Shown: piece after piece, positions 26,646 to 39,780 of the stretch | Position numbering within the stretch: position 1 is the stretch's first letter | How the letters are laid out: each line of letters starts with the position of its first letter | Source of the DNA: Balanoglossus misakiensis | Lineage: Eukaryota; Hemichordata | Assembly: GCA_040954595.2 (NCBI GenBank) | Contig: CM082576.2 | Location: forward strand, 5,084,001-5,148,000 | Direction: 5' to 3' | Length of the DNA: 64,000 nt | Translations under genes and position numbers: made by a program | Notes under the pieces: model-generated | Databases searched by the model: none | The model's input: only the letters and a program-made list of their open reading frames with translations | Told to the model about the DNA's origin: nothing

Positions 26646-28223
26646 TTAATGATAGGTGTGCGGTGCGCGGCGAGAGTCAATTGATAGTCTACGCAGTTTA
26701 TTGAGACCCGGTATCGATTTCGCGTATTTCATCAAATTACGCGTGGTGAGCTCCGACGCCTTTTGACAGCTGCCCGAAAAGATATTGACTGAGCCAAGAC
26801 GACGGCTTGGATTCTTCATAATTTCTGCTAAACTGTGGTGTGAGCTGCCAATTTGCGTCATGTAGACTTATCGATACCAGACGTTGCTGGGTATCCAATC
26901 GTTTCGCGTTGGCACCTACATGCCTCAGCTAAAATTGTCATTTGAGAAAGACGCGAAGATAGCGATTAAATTTCTCAGTTTACAAAACAAAAAACAAATC
27001 AGGAGTCGCAATGACGTTATTATCTCTCACTTAGTGAACATGATATATAAAAAGGGGACCTTGGACAGAAGAGATTTAGAACATAGGTTTGATTTGTGAA
27101 GACCTGTTTTACTGTTCATAGAGACTATGTGAATCAACAGGTTGCCCCTCGATTTACAACCACAAGACTTACATGGACCATGGACACAGTCATGGAGCTA
27201 CCACAGCGAGTACCAGGGTACCGAACTTGTCCTCGGGCAAGAGGAAATCTGTGGACTCGAACCCGGCTATTGTCATCATTACGTAATGTTTATGTACATG
27301 TTTGCTTTACTGTCTGTTTTAATTAGGTATAAAGACAACACACCACCAGGCCCGACCGTTAAGTCTACACATTCGTCTGTGGCTCCCTCCTGCTGGCGTT
27401 TTCTGATGGTCCTTTGTCTTTATGGTCGTTTTTTGTTCTCGTTTATTTTTTGGCAGGTAGTACAAAAATGATGAAAAAACAGTTATAAAGACAATCAGAA
27501 GCTACAGTAGGACCCATAGTTAGTCTGAGACCTACTACAGTACAAAGTCTGGACCCCTTGTGAGCAGGGAATCTACTATAACCACTAACAGAGCAGAGCA
27601 TTGGGACCACAACTGTTTTGGTCTGGACAGAGATGCGTGACAATGCAAAAAACCCAACCTGTTAGTATATTAAAAGACACTCGGATATTTGTCTTGCGTA
27701 CTTTCTGTTCATTTAAAAATCAAACGTGTTTTCTCTAATATGTATCAGAAAATGATTGAGGTTTTGGGGCTATATGTGTAGAGGCCTACCTAGTCATTGG
27801 ACTGTTGATGTGCGGAAACCGTGTCTGTTTCACGCCAATCATGAAAGGTGGACAGGCGGCACCTGTGCCCCAGTTCGGCGGGCCATGACGGTACGATCGG
27901 CCGCGTGAAGGAAGGATTTGACGTAGAGTCGACCACTCTTCGGATCTTGTACTCGGCTGTGAAACGTATACTTCTTTCTCTTCGTGGCCGCGGTCGACTA
28001 TTCCTAACGACGGTTCACCAAGCGGGACCCAGTGCGGCTGTGTTGACGGGAGACTTTTATCTGTCATCAGCTTGTGTCTTGGTACGGGAGCCGTGCTTCT
28101 GAGATCCGTCGGTATGTACCTCTTCGACACCCAGACTGTCTGGAAATCGCCGTTGTCGGGCTCTTGGTGCCTGCTGTACAGATATTTGAAGGCCCCGAAT
28201 GCGCCGTAGCTCTGGGCTGCCAT
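26646..28223 (-). CDS. Uncharacterised two-exon gene, about 210 aa
   Basis: I do not recognise the family. Exon 1 is 28223-27790, starting MAAQSYGAFGAFKYLYSRHQ and ending in the donor ACTAG|GTAGGC. Exon 2 is 26844-26646, after the acceptor TTGGCAG, ending in TAA. The two leftover bases AG plus C give Ser and the frame continues, so the joined CDS is 633 nt. The protein is rich in Pro, Arg, Ser, His and Trp, with no signal peptide or membrane segment. Motifs include VWVSKRYIP, QPHWVPLGEP, RSEEWSTLRQILPSRGRSYR, GPPNWGTG and a basic C-terminus (LNKLRRLSIDSRRAPHTYH). Short proline and aromatic motifs like these recall small ciliary or sperm microtubule-associated proteins; that is an impression, not a match. 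Exon 1 is GC-richer than its flanks, and 434 open bases in this background support coding. It is divergent from kanadaptin, with starts 1.3 kb apart. Confidence 0.62.
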
Positions 28224-29555
28224 CGTTTCAGTGCAAAGTACTTCCAGTGACCGGCGATCGACCGAACGTTCCGTGCGCCTGTTGCTGGACGCGTAACTAA
28301 CGAGGTGACGTCACTAATGCGGTGGAATAAATACACCAGCAGCGCGGCGCATGTCAGCTTACAATGCAAGCATTGGAATAGATTATACAATCAACAAAGG
28401 AACAATGGGGAGAAGCAATTCTGTTCATTTCATCCATTGATAAGTGGTCCCGTTACCTTTTGATAACCACATTGTTCCATTACCGAAGGGTTGCCGGGTA
28501 ATACAGCCACAGAAAGACCAAGTGTATACATAGGTTGTCTCTTCATATCAACATTCCGAGACTGTCGTATTTAAAATTCAATCGTGTAAATAACGGTCTT
28601 TGCGAACGCAAAAGGAAAATATGCCTAATCACACACAGTTTGTTCAATAACAGCTTTTATTGTTTTGAAAATGTTCGCGACGTCACATATGTTCCCCAGA
28701 TCCAAATTGGTTGGAACATATGAACCCGTCAACCTTTTCCATCCATATGTGCAAACCCCCGAGTTCTCTATAGTCTCCCAAGTGTTCTCTTTCCAGCGTC
28801 TCTTTTAATCTTCACTTGCTATGATTTCCTTAAAAATATAATTAGGGCTTCTCAACCTGACTACCGTCGTTTCTTGTAAAGTGGTGTTTGAGGCCAAAAA
28901 TGGGCCTGACAGTACCGTTATACTCCCAAGGTTGTACAAAGGTGAAAGTGGTCCGCTGTCTGTCACTTTAAATGCATGGTGCTTATGACAGGTAACTGTT
29001 TCAAAGTGTGTAGGCCTACACATTTCGAAGAAGCTTATGAGCTACTTGAGCGACAAACATCATGTGGTGTCACGTTGGAACCTCGCACAACTCAGAGACC
29101 CTCTTTTTAGAGAATGTGTAGGGTAGACAAAGTGCAAGCCAAAACGAACAATTATAGCAATGCATAGATGCACAAACAAGTTAAACAATACCGTTTTATT
29201 TGATGATTCTTTTTCACTATTTAGTTTATGCAACATTTCCTTGTTCACCTCGCTAAAGCATTCAGAAAGTTGTCTTAAGGCTTAACACCTTAAATTCAGT
29301 TCTGGTTTGATGGTTTTAGCTTGAATGGTCTTTTTGTTCCGTTTATTTGGTGAAACTTTTGCCATTTAATAGTGTTCCCATTCTACTTTTTCAGTTGGAA
29401 GGTCTAAAATTTGGCTGAGTCGGCACTTTATTTGGTAAAAGTCACACCGGGTCTCTCGATTTATCGCACGGCGTCTTTTGCGGCTGATAGGCGGCGCTGC
29501 AGCTTATGGGGAAAATTAATAACTTACCTAGGGAGTTAAAAACACATTATTCAAA
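28224..29555. promoter_or_regulatory. Divergent promoter interval between the 210-aa gene and kanadaptin
   Basis: This 1.3-kb gap separates two start codons pointing away from each other. Both ends (28224-28330 and 29440-29550) are richer in CpG than the middle, as expected of two TATA-less promoters. No clear TATA box or further exon was seen. Confidence 0.45.
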
Positions 29556-29563
29556 ATGGCTGC
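29552..29563 (+). promoter_or_regulatory. YY1-like element over the kanadaptin start codon
   Basis: CAAAATGGCTGC resembles the YY1 motif (consensus near CAAGATGGCGGC), which in many housekeeping genes overlaps the initiator ATG. It also gives a strong start context, with A at -3 and G at +4. Confidence 0.4.
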
Positions 29564-32500
29564 GCCCAGGGAAGACGAAGGTTCAAAAGTGGCCGAAACT
29601 GACGATGGAAATGCAACGAGTGAAGAAGTAGGGACAGACACCGGGACTGCAGAGATCGAAAAAATACAAGATGGACAATCGGCGACACATGATGAGGTAT
29701 CCGAAGGAAAATTCGGTGGCGAATTCAAGGCACCTACTTTCCAGGTGCCCTCTCTGAAGTTGAACTTGACGGGAAAACAACAAACCTCAAAATCTAAGTC
29801 GGACACGTCAAAGGTTGGGGATAATTCTGACACTGTGGGTTCGCTCTCAAAGAAAGGAGAGAGGGATATTGCAGAACGGCCGCCAGTCCCAAATCTTACC
29901 AAAGGATCTACTAAGCCAGAAAAACCAGCGACAGAATCACTACCAACGTCAAGTAAACGTACTACGAAATCACCCGCAGAGCTACTTACAGCGCCACCAC
30001 CGCTACCTTACAGAGAGCCACAGTGGAGTGGCCTTCCAGAGCTCAATTACTCCCTGGATGTGCTCAAAAACGGCTGCATTGTAGCAAACATTCCATTAAA
30101 TGACAAACCCTTCCATGTGTTTGGGCGTCTGGATATCTGTGATGTACCTTTAGAACACCCGTCAGTTTCTCGCTATCACGCCATCCTCCAATACAGAGCA
30201 TTTGCCGATGATGAACACACCCAGAGTTTCTACATCTATGACTTGAACAGCACACATGGAACTTTCTTGAATAAATCCCAGTTGACAGCAAAAACATATT
30301 ACAGGATGCGTGTTGGATATATGTTCAAACTTGGTGGAAGCAGCAGAAATTACATATTGCAGGTACAGTATGCTTTTGTACTCTGGAATAGAAATAACTG
30401 CTTGTACTAATAAGTAAGACTGCAAGTTGAAACATTGTATGGAAAGCAAACATTTGTATGTTCATTACTTTGAGTAAATTAGGATAAACTCTGATGGAAT
30501 AAATAAAACTTTGTGAGACTTGTGCAATTGCCTTTGTGTAGGGACCCGATGAAGATCAAGAAGAGGAATCAAAATACACTGTGACAGAATTGAAGGAGAT
30601 GAGACAGAAACAGATGGAGAAGTTAGAGGCTCTAGAAAAAGACGAAGAAGGAAATGATGATGATGATGACAAGGGGAGGAAAGAGGAGGAAGTTGCAAAA
30701 CAAGAAGAGGACACTGGCATTGATTGGGGAATGGGTAAAGCTGGATTTTTTTCTTTAAGAGTTTTGCTCAGATGTAATTGTGCAACAGCTGACCATTGTG
30801 GGTGCCATCAACCCAAACTGAAAAAAAAGTCACATAAAGTCCTGGACTTTGAAGTCGATAACAAGAAGAGCAAAAATAATGGTCTGTCCAGTGTTTTTCT
30901 TGGTGTGATCTTGTGACCTGTTGATCTTGATCCCACCAAAAGAGAAATGAAAAATAATGGTTGAGTTTAAAAGAGGCTTGGTTTCTGTTACTGTATCAGC
31001 ACTTTGATCCTCAACTACACTTGCATTAACTGATGTCTGTTTTTTTGTAGGTGATGATGCCGTAGAGGAGGACATGGCAGAAAACCCCTTTGCAATCCTG
31101 GAACCCAAAGAGCCGCTAGACTTGAAAGATCCAAAGAAAACCCTGCGCGGTTTCTTTGAAAGAGAAGGTACATTGTATATTATAAGGCTGATGAATTTCT
31201 GATCAATATTATTAGAAAACCAGTCAAATACAACTGTTAGTCATAAAGTTGTGTTGAAAAATCTAGACATGATAGTTTTCAGACATATAAGTAAAAGTCT
31301 ACTTTTAAGTTGTAAGAATTACCACTGAATTGTTTTGTGTGTGATTTTCTTCAACAGGGGAAGAGTTAGAGTATGAGACGGATGAGAAGGGTTTTGGCCA
31401 CAGTCGTCAGTTTGTGTGTAGAGTCAGGTACAGTCAATATGTGCTCATCAAAATAAGACAATTCCTCAAGTTCTTTGTGATGAATTGGGTATGGAAGTAT
31501 TTGCATGTTATGTTGGGCTGGATGCACAGTGTGAGTACACGTAGAGCTTCATTGACAATTGATGATTCTGCAGGTTTTTGGCAATGGAACAATCCCATTG
31601 TTTGCTATCTGTTCATGTTCACAACTCAGAGTGACCTCTGCCACTGCCAGTCTTTTAGCATTCAACGTAGCCTCCATTATTATACTTTGGTCAGTCTAAA
31701 CTCTTCAAGTTGTGGGAATGAACCTTAGCAGTTTGTCAGGTTGTGAAATTCATGTCTCGTCTTTCCTTTGGAACAGATTGCCACTTGATGATGCCAATGG
31801 ACAGCCCATCTATGCTGAAGCTGCAGTTTCTGGGAAGAAGAAAGAAGCTGTTCTGGCATGTGCTTTGGAGGCGTGTCGAATACTGGACAACCATGGTGTC
31901 TTGAGACAAGCTACTCATGGTACGATTTTCTCTTCAAAATTTTTTGATTTACAGGCATCTGTTATCAGTACATGTAGTTATTAAAGACATTGCTACCAGC
32001 ATTGTAATGAGAACAACTGAAATAATCACCAACTGAAATGCTAAAAATTTTCCCTCTATTTTTTTTGCCAGAGAGCAAGAAGAGAAAAGCGAAGAATTGG
32101 GAAGATGAAGATTACTATGACAGTGACGATGACACATTCCTGGACAGAACGGGAATGATTGAAAAGAAGAGATTGCAGAGAATGAAAAGAGCCGGCAAAG
32201 AAGAAAGTGTTGTGGATACATATGATTCTTTGGTAAATATTTTTATGTCTGGTTTATGAAATTATACATGAGAAACGATTGTAGCAATGGTGTTGAGTGC
32301 TGTCTGCTGATGTTGATGATGATAAGTACCGGTATGAGTAACTGTAATCACATCTTTTTTCTTTTCAGATGACTAAGTTTGCTGCTGTTGAAAAAGAAGT
32401 TAATGATGTTGAAAAGCAGCTGGCGGAGAAAGAATCATGTAAGAATCCCATAAAAACCCTCACTTTCATCCTTCTAGTAACAAAGAAACCCTTTATAAAG

Positions 32501-34750
32501 TGCTCATTTTTGTAAAGCACCCATTTCTAATCTAGTGGGTAGGTTTGTGGAGAGAAAAGTTGTAATGTGAGAGATTCATGAACATTGATTTGATTTGTTG
32601 AATTGTGTTTGTCACACGGATGACCTGTGATTGGTCACTTTTTGTCACATGACTGAATTCTGAAAGCGTGATTGGTCAACTTTCAGTGGCAGAAGCGGAG
32701 AAGGCATCTGGCGAGGATGCACTGGACGCATTCATGAAATCCATCAAGGAAGGCAAAGGAACGGACAAGATTTCCAGATCCAAACTCAAACTGAAACTCT
32801 TTGATTTGCGGAAGGAAAAGGCCAGATTAGAAAGACTGATAAAGATCGCCAAACCCACAGCCTTACCAGAGCTGGTCAGGTTAGTGTCAAAGTGTGACCT
32901 TAATATCATACATGGCATGCCTGATTAATGGATATTGTGTATGATTTGTAGCCAAATGCAGCTGATAAAGTTTGTGTATGACACATTCGAGTGTATCAAT
33001 ACTACAGAAATGGGAGCACATTGCCTCTTATGCTACTTTTTTTGTAACTGTTCCAGACCAGCACCAGTTCCATCAACAAAGAAGTCAGAATCAACAAAAC
33101 AAGTCATGGTTGGCAGGATGCCAATGATTGGAGCCATGAAACGAGGGAAAATTTCATTCAAGAAATTGAAAACAGAGGTAAAAATAGTTAACAAATTCAT
33201 GTAGATATATGAAAAGATTGTAAACATGAAAAAAAAGAGGAACAATTTGATATTAATTCATCAGGGTTATTCAGGACCTTATACCCTTCCCTCATTAAAA
33301 ATAAATTGCAGTTTGAACTTTGTGACAATTTGAAAATGTCTCTTACCTCACGTGTGTGAACATGTGAGCTAAAATGGGAGCTTCAGTGTCCTTGAAGCTA
33401 TTTCTGTATCTCTGCTACCTGCCAGGTTTCATCCACAAGTACAGTCAAACCTAAAATGGATGAAGCAACAGAAGAGGAGGAAGAAGAAGAGCAAGGAGAA
33501 CAGGATGATGGTCTGCCTGTTGCCATGGAAACAGCCAATCTGCAGGTTCAAAAGGATTCAGTAATTTCTCCAGGTAAAAAGAAGAGTAATTGATTTCTCT
33601 CTCCAGCTGGGCAGTCTTCCTGCGGTGCAAGAGCCTAAGAGGGTTTGGCTTCTCTTCGTGTGCTTTGAAGGAGAAACTTTGAAAAGAACGGTCTTCTTCA
33701 GAACACCAGATTGACTTCTCCTGACTCATCCTGAGGCATTATGTTCAAATGTAACGCATCAGCAAAAACTATACTTTGAGCGAAAACAATCTATTTTTGA
33801 GGCATTATGGTTCAGTGGTGATTCCTGCAAAACATTTACTGGTACTCTATTATTAACATTATGACTCCCATTGTAAGTAACACTATAATGGCCCCCCATT
33901 GAAGTTGCAACCTGTGCAGTAAGTTGCAGTCTTGGGTAGATTCCACTGCAATTCAAAATGGAGGAACACTACACGCTGTACATATGTAATGATGGGTGTG
34001 ACAATTTGAATACAAGTTTGGACTGAAATTCAGTTTTCAGCCACAACAGTGCTGTATATCGAATGTATATCGAATGTCTTTGTGATGAAAGTGTTCACTT
34101 GTCTGTCATGTTATAATGTTGTCAGTTTTGATAAAGTGTGGATTTTCCATTTTGCTGGTAGATCTTGAGGAGAGTGAATGTGATGAGAAGATTCTGGAAG
34201 GCAAGAGCAGATTGCCAGACAAGAGTGAAGAAATGCACGTACCAAGAGACCATGAATTGAGAGAGGAATCCTTGAGTCCTGATATACTTTCTAAAGATGT
34301 CGAGAAGGCATCATCAGCTGCAGACAAATCAGAGCATACTGCTGCATCAGTTGATAGCAAGGTGGACAAGAAACGTAGCAAACCTCAGTTTGATTATGAA
34401 GCTGAAGAAGATGACCGATTTGCAACATGGATGCCCCCAAAAGGTAGCTACATTCTCTCAAGTACAGTTAAAACATGTATTTTTTCTACTTATATGTGTT
34501 CAAACTAAAATTTGTACGCGTGCATGCAGACACACACATACACATCTCTTGTTGATTACACTGTAATAACATGGCATAATATTGGTTTGAAATTAAAATC
34601 AGGAAAATAATGTAGAATGATTCCTCTGCATGTACAGAAGCTTTAACTTGACATTTGGCAACTGGTATAATTTCAATTTTTTTCAATGATATTCTTGCAG
34701 GTCAAACTGGGGATGGAAGAACTCATCTGAATGAAAAATACGGATACTGA
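29556..34750 (+). CDS. SLC4A1AP: Kanadaptin (SLC4A1 adaptor protein), complete, 12 coding exons
   Basis: Kanadaptin is a mostly nuclear FHA-domain protein, first named as a partner of the kidney anion exchanger. Exons: 29556-30362, 30542-30734, 31051-31167, 31358-31427, 31777-31919, 32072-32232, 32369-32438, 32687-32879, 33057-33177, 33426-33573, 34162-34443 and 34701-34750. They sum to 2355 nt, or 784 aa, close to the human length of about 796. Residues 1-150 are acidic and Ser/Thr-rich. The FHA domain is near 180-268 ([32 protein letters not shown]). A dsRBD-like segment follows in exons 4-5 ([20 protein letters not shown], then [20 protein letters not shown]). Acidic and coiled-coil parts follow, and then the family C-terminus [20 protein letters not shown] to HLNEKYGY. 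The ATG has an ideal context. No break or missing block was seen. Confidence 0.97.
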
Positions 34751-34970
34751 TGGACCAGCTTTGCATTAGCCGTGTAAATTTTGATGACTATTCATTTTGC
34801 TCCTACATTGAACTTTGACCTACAAACTTTGACCTCTGTTGGCAAAGGGTGAATCTTCTTCAATTTGTAAGATGGGTGCACCTGACTGCATATTAAACCA
34901 TTTGCTGTTTGTAGGCTTTCTTATACCCAGAAGATAGAAATGACATGTTCTTTGGCAGTGAAAGTTTGTA

Positions 34971-34976
34971 AATAAA
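34971..34976 (+). terminator. Poly(A) signal of kanadaptin
   Basis: AATAAA lies 221 bases after the kanadaptin stop and is the first canonical hexamer there. Confidence 0.7.
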
Positions 34977-35198
34977 CGTATAATCTTTTATCAAACAATT
35001 TTTACAAGTGCATATTTTGCATGAGCCCCATCATGTGACGTGACATGGTTTATTCAAAGGCGATAAGCATGATAAAGGTGACGCACCACTTTTCCTCCAC
35101 ACTTAGAGGGTATGGGTCATAGGTCATCCTAAGTCAAATTCCGGAAATAGAACTCTCCATTGGATTTCCAGAATAATTCGTGTCGTGGACGCGATGTG

Positions 35199-35244
35199 AT
35201 GGCTTTGTTTGTCGAAGTACCCGTGCTACACATGCCCCGTGAAG
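35199..35244 (+). other. Possible 5' leader exon of the F-box gene, with a short upstream ORF
   Basis: An ATG in CpG-rich sequence opens a 15-codon frame (MALFVEVPVLHMPRE) that ends in the donor GAAG|GTAACT. Spliced to the acceptor TTGCAG at 35893, it would close after about 13 more codons, giving a short upstream ORF before the F-box start at 36007. It is equally possible that this is not transcribed. Confidence 0.3.
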
Positions 35245-36006
35245 GTAACTGCTTTATCTTTACGTCCGTAGTTTATTTTAAAATCTTGCTTTCGTGGAAT
35301 AGGAGACATTTACTGTAGAGCAGGGCCCGGCCGGTCTGTGGCGTGGTACCTCCTCCACAGAATCTTCTAAGTTCCATGCACGAACTCGCAAGGTCGAGTC
35401 GTGTTGCCCAACCGCTAGCCGGTCATTACTGGACACTCGGGCATACTCTTAGGGTTATCATGATACCATGAATCTGTCGCAGTAGGTCTGTGTTCATTAG
35501 CCTGGGCTGTAGCTAGTCGGGTTCATGTCGAGTTTGTGACCCGCAGAACCTGCTCATATATCCACAGAGGTAACTGCACAAAATTTATTCCGTTTTCATA
35601 TTGACTGTTTATAAGCTTATAAGCTTTGCCCTTGTTTGTGTCGCACGTGGGATGATATGGGTGAAAACTGCACGTGTGTGCAATTCACATGCTCTGAACA
35701 ATGCAGGTGTCTTGGACGTAAATCGTGTGTGTGTGGGGGGGGGGGGGGGTACACTGCAACCGTGCGAACGACTCAAACTAGTTACCCGATCGCGTTTCTG
35801 AGAAAGAAAGCCTAGTTGTGAAGCGTGATGTCAACTTGAATAGTCTCATAAAAAAATATTTTTAATGACGCAGTCTTTTGTTCATTAGATTGCAGGTAAA
35901 AAACACTTCACAAGCAACTACAGATGGCAGCCTTGACGTTGATGTGAAGTCATTGCAGTATTGGTTGTCAAGTGTTGATAACCACTTGGCTGTGCACGTG
36001 AGTGTA

Positions 36007-38342
36007 ATGGCCGCGGTAAAGAACGCCAGGCAAGGCAGAACCAGATCAACCCGCAAGAAGATCTGCCCAAGTGTTCATCACGTCTTACGAAGCCACACAA
36101 AGGCCAAGACAAAACCCAATTGGATGTTACTGCCACCAGATATTTTTTTCCGTATATTTTCATTTGTAACGCCAGGCGACAGGTGCAACTTGCGAATTGT
36201 CAACAGTACCTTCCGAGGTATCATTGACCATCCGACCAATTGGTCGCGGCCGATCCGTCTCTGTAATGTCCACAAGTACGACGAAAACGCCTGGAAGTTG
36301 ATGAAAGCCCGCAACTTGAGGTGCATAGAAATTGGGAAGTTAAGTAAGAAAAACTTCAAGAAGTTTTCCAGGCAGGTGCGCTCTCTGAGAAGCTTGAAAG
36401 CCATGGGGCCGATGAAGGTGTCTCACTTGAAAGCACTGCAGTTTCAGAAAGATTGTCTGCAGGAGCTGACCATTAAAGACAGCAGCTTGCTGTCGGATAC
36501 CGAACTGGTTGACGGCATCACTCAGTTCAGTAGATTGAAGAGTCTGGAGCTGGGAAATATCAACAACTTGAGGAATGATTCCCTCAAGCTGCTTGTGAAT
36601 CTAAGAAATCTAGAGTCGTTGACTCTTTGTAAGGCCAATGCCCCCTACCAATATGGCTTCCAAATCACCGGCTCCGGACTGCAGTATGTTCTCTTCAGAT
36701 TGCCTAATCTGAGGTCGTTGACCCTGTTCGCGATCAATGGCATGGATTTCAATCTGTCCAGCGCATTGACCTCTCCATATGAAGGCAATGGTGACAGCGA
36801 TGAATCAGTAAGCATTGCTGAAGGTGAGTTCTTATTTTCCATGCGGTAGCTCTGATACAAGTTTTTATAGTATACCATATTGAATAGTAAGGTATGATAA
36901 TGATAAAACATATTTTGTAAAGTTATGCTCATAAAACAGAGTGTATTTTTTATATATTGTTGCCCTTTGGTTTGATTATTCAGTAAAGTAAGAACTGCAT
37001 CCCAGTTCATAGATGTCAATCTGACTGGGCTGTGGTTTGCCTGAGTTTCACTATGTGAACACAGCTAAGTAATGTTTTTTATACACTGTGGAATAGTGTT
37101 TCATGAATTGTAATTTCTGACAACAGGTGACGAGTCTGAAGACAAGCCCTTTAGCAGCCTGAACCTGGAAACTCTGAATTTGCCGTTTTCACTGAATTTC
37201 CCTCTGACCGACTCGGCTTTGAAACAGTTAGAAACTGTGACCAGTCTGTCTCTGCACGAGTCCTACCTGCTACGCAGAAGAGATCTCCGCAAACACGATG
37301 TCATACACATATTTAAAAGACTGAAAAATGTGAAGAAACTTGATCTATCATGTAAGTGAATTCCCAGGGTTCATACTGTATTTGTTTTATGCACCCATCT
37401 GCTGGACCCGTACGACCACTGTCATTGGGTGGCATTCAGAATGGCAACATATAAGTTGGTACATGTGACCATCATCATGGCTGAGTGAGTTTTGTCAGGA
37501 GTTGTGGGTTCAAGTCCAACCAGTTCCACTCCAGTGAAAATCCTACTCGTGACATTGTTGACTTTTCCGTGTAATGAAATGTCGTACTCTGATTTCTTTA
37601 TTACAGCTTCAAACTGTCAAAATGATGTGTTGGCAAACCTACCTCGCAGTGTTGAATGGCTTGATCTGAGAGACTGCTACAGTGTCTCTGTGCTTGGGAT
37701 CCAATCACTGGCAGAGATAGTCGGTCCTCAACTAAAGTATCTTGGACTAGCTCTCTGCAATCGCCTGTCAGCGCCATTACTGTCGTCTTTCAGTAGACTC
37801 TTTCCCAATTTAGAGGAACTTGACCTTAGGTAAGTGGATTACCAAACAATGTATGTACCCAAACCCATTTTGTTTTTGTTGAATGATTATAGTTTTCATT
37901 TTCAAGCATGTGCAACACAATAGTGCATATCTATTACTCAACACAAGTTCTGGAAAATTGCATTTTTGAAATCAAATACATGCACTCTTTGAAAAGTAGT
38001 TAACCAAAACTCTTAGAAAGACCCAGACTGTCAGTTGACTTAAGGATATGAACCCAGGTCAAGTAAATGTAGTCAAGAAATTAGTGATATATTTAGGATT
38101 TATTTTATATTTCCAGGGTTGTCACAGTAATGCATGACCTTCCATGTCTTTTTTCCAGTTGTTGCAGAGCTGTCACTGTATCACACTTCAAGGTGTTTCT
38201 ACAACTTGAGAAACTGCGCGTCCTGAGACTAGTTGGCTGTCCACAGATCACAGAGGAGTCCATCCAAAAAGCTAGAGATGAGTCAGAAAATCGAATTCTC
38301 ATCACAGGACCCAAATACATCTACAAGCAGGACAGAAGATAG
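36007..38342 (+). CDS. F-box and leucine-rich-repeat protein (FBXL type), 482 aa
   Basis: This is probably a substrate adaptor of an SCF ubiquitin ligase: F-box proteins bind SKP1, and the LRRs select substrates. Exons: 36007-36823, 37127-37351, 37607-37829 and 38159-38342, all in consistent phase (1449 nt). The F-box lies near residues 38-80 (LPPDIFFRIFSFVTPGDRCN, ending HPTNW). LRR segments run from about 90 to the end, for example LQELTIKDSSLLSD, LKSLELGNINNLRNDSL, LRNLESLTL, VEWLDLRDCYSVSV, LKYLGLALCNRLS and LRVLRLVGCPQITEESI. A basic N-terminus (RQGRTRSTRKK) precedes the F-box. The ATG at 36007 has G at -3 and +4. The frame is open upstream to about 35878 without another ATG, so a spliced upstream start is possible. 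I could not assign a particular FBXL number. Confidence 0.85.
37478..37520 (+). repeat. tRNA-derived SINE-like fragment (A and B boxes)
   Basis: TGGCTGAGTGAG (37478-37489) resembles an RNA polymerase III A box and GGTTCAAGTCC (37507-37517) matches the B-box consensus GGTTCRANTCC. They are in the right order but only 17 bases apart, shorter than in a working tRNA gene. No acceptor stem could be paired. It lies in intron 2 of the F-box gene and looks like a SINE head or a decayed tRNA. Confidence 0.5.
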
Positions 38343-39780
38343 AAGTCCTGTCTGCCTGCTAGGCTCTTTAATTAAGGGTATACCCAAGGATTCAAATTGC
38401 TGTGCAACGGTTGCTAAGGGTAATTTTCATGAACTTGAAAAGACGTATGTTTTTCGCACCATTGGCCAGTCACATTGCCAGCGATAGCAACCAACACATG
38501 CTTTGAATTCTTCAGTATTGCCTTAAGGGGTCCAAAGGCTGCCATATTTTCATAGGTATAGTGGTCAACACCTATGATTGTTTATTGGTGGGTTAGGGCA
38601 CGGTTACTAGAAAAGAGTGGTTAGGGTGACAGATAAAGAAACAGATATCATGGAAAAAAGTGAAGCAGAGATCTGTAAGTTAAATATGTATGTAACTGAA
38701 GCCAGACTGGACGTCACCAAAAAGGTTGAGGTGGCCATTTTGGGTGAACAAAATGGATGCAACTAACTGCTTGAGTTACGGTTAATAGTGTGTCAAAAAT
38801 GTGCACCTTGGTTACTTGTGGAAAGATTGGTTTTTCAATATTTTCGCTCAAAAATTCAGAAAAATTAATCAAAGAATTTCAGCAAAGTAGTCCAGCCAAC
38901 CAGTCTTAGTTTATGTGGCCAGGTAGAGCAAGTAAATCATGAACTAATGTTAAAAATTACTCCAGAGCACATCTTAAATTTTACATATTTATCAACTACA
39001 AATATTCTATGAACTATGATTGTAACTGACAAACCTTTACAGGTTTCTTGCTCCAAAATGATGGAATTTCACTACAGGATACCACCAGAAATACCAGGAT
39101 GCAAGAGGATTTTTCATGAAGATGGCTATTTCCTCGAGCTTTAAGTCACTAAATGAATGGAATAGTGTTAGAAGAGAATTCAACACTCAATCATGTGTAA
39201 ATTAAAATTTACAAAAGAAAAACTTATTTTACGTGCTATTCGTGATATGAATTAGTCTTACTGAAGGGGAAAATCATTAGTCCAATTTTTTTATTTTTAC
39301 TGCCAAGCCAGTTAAATGTGTGAGTCTGTTCTACAGCCAATGAGATAAGGAAATAGAGGCAGCCAATAAGTGAATGTGTACCATATGCAGACCTGAGGAC
39401 ACATAGACAGCCAATCATTGGAAGTGATTCATAAACTCAAGTCTAGCTATGCAGAGATGCAAATGTGCATTAGGAATTTAAATTGCTTGGACCATGTGTT
39501 TACCAGATGTTTCTTCCACTCCGAGTTCAAAGGATTAAAATTAAATTTCCTCATTCCTATAAAAAAACAGGCTCAAAAATGTTCAAATAGATGTGTATTT
39601 AAAGACCATGAAAAAGACATGGTAATGTTGTAAATTCACTTAAAACATAATATATGTATGGCATTAGACTAAAACGGATGATAATGCCGTTATAAACTAG
39701 ATGTAAATGTATGTCTCAATTAAATAATTGTGTGTCAAATTAGCCAAGCTTAAAATCTAGAGATATTTATTGATGATATT

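Larger units (their letters stand above)
34751..36006. other. Kanadaptin 3' UTR and F-box gene leader region
   Basis: The first 230 bases are the kanadaptin 3' UTR up to its AATAAA. From about 35150 the sequence becomes CpG-richer, as in a promoter, and includes a possible first exon at 35199-35244. A TG-repeat plus poly-G tract lies near 35725-35751. Confidence 0.5.

Noticed and set aside
26884-27099. 71-codon plus-strand frame ending DRRDLEHRFDL
   Set aside because: No family resemblance, no splice partner, and its length is ordinary for this background.
27140-27280. Plus-strand exon-like segment with a Trp/Tyr-rich frame (LPLDLQPQDLHGPWTQSWSY)
   Set aside because: It lies in the intron of the minus-strand 210-aa gene, and no partner exon with matching phase was found on the plus strand.
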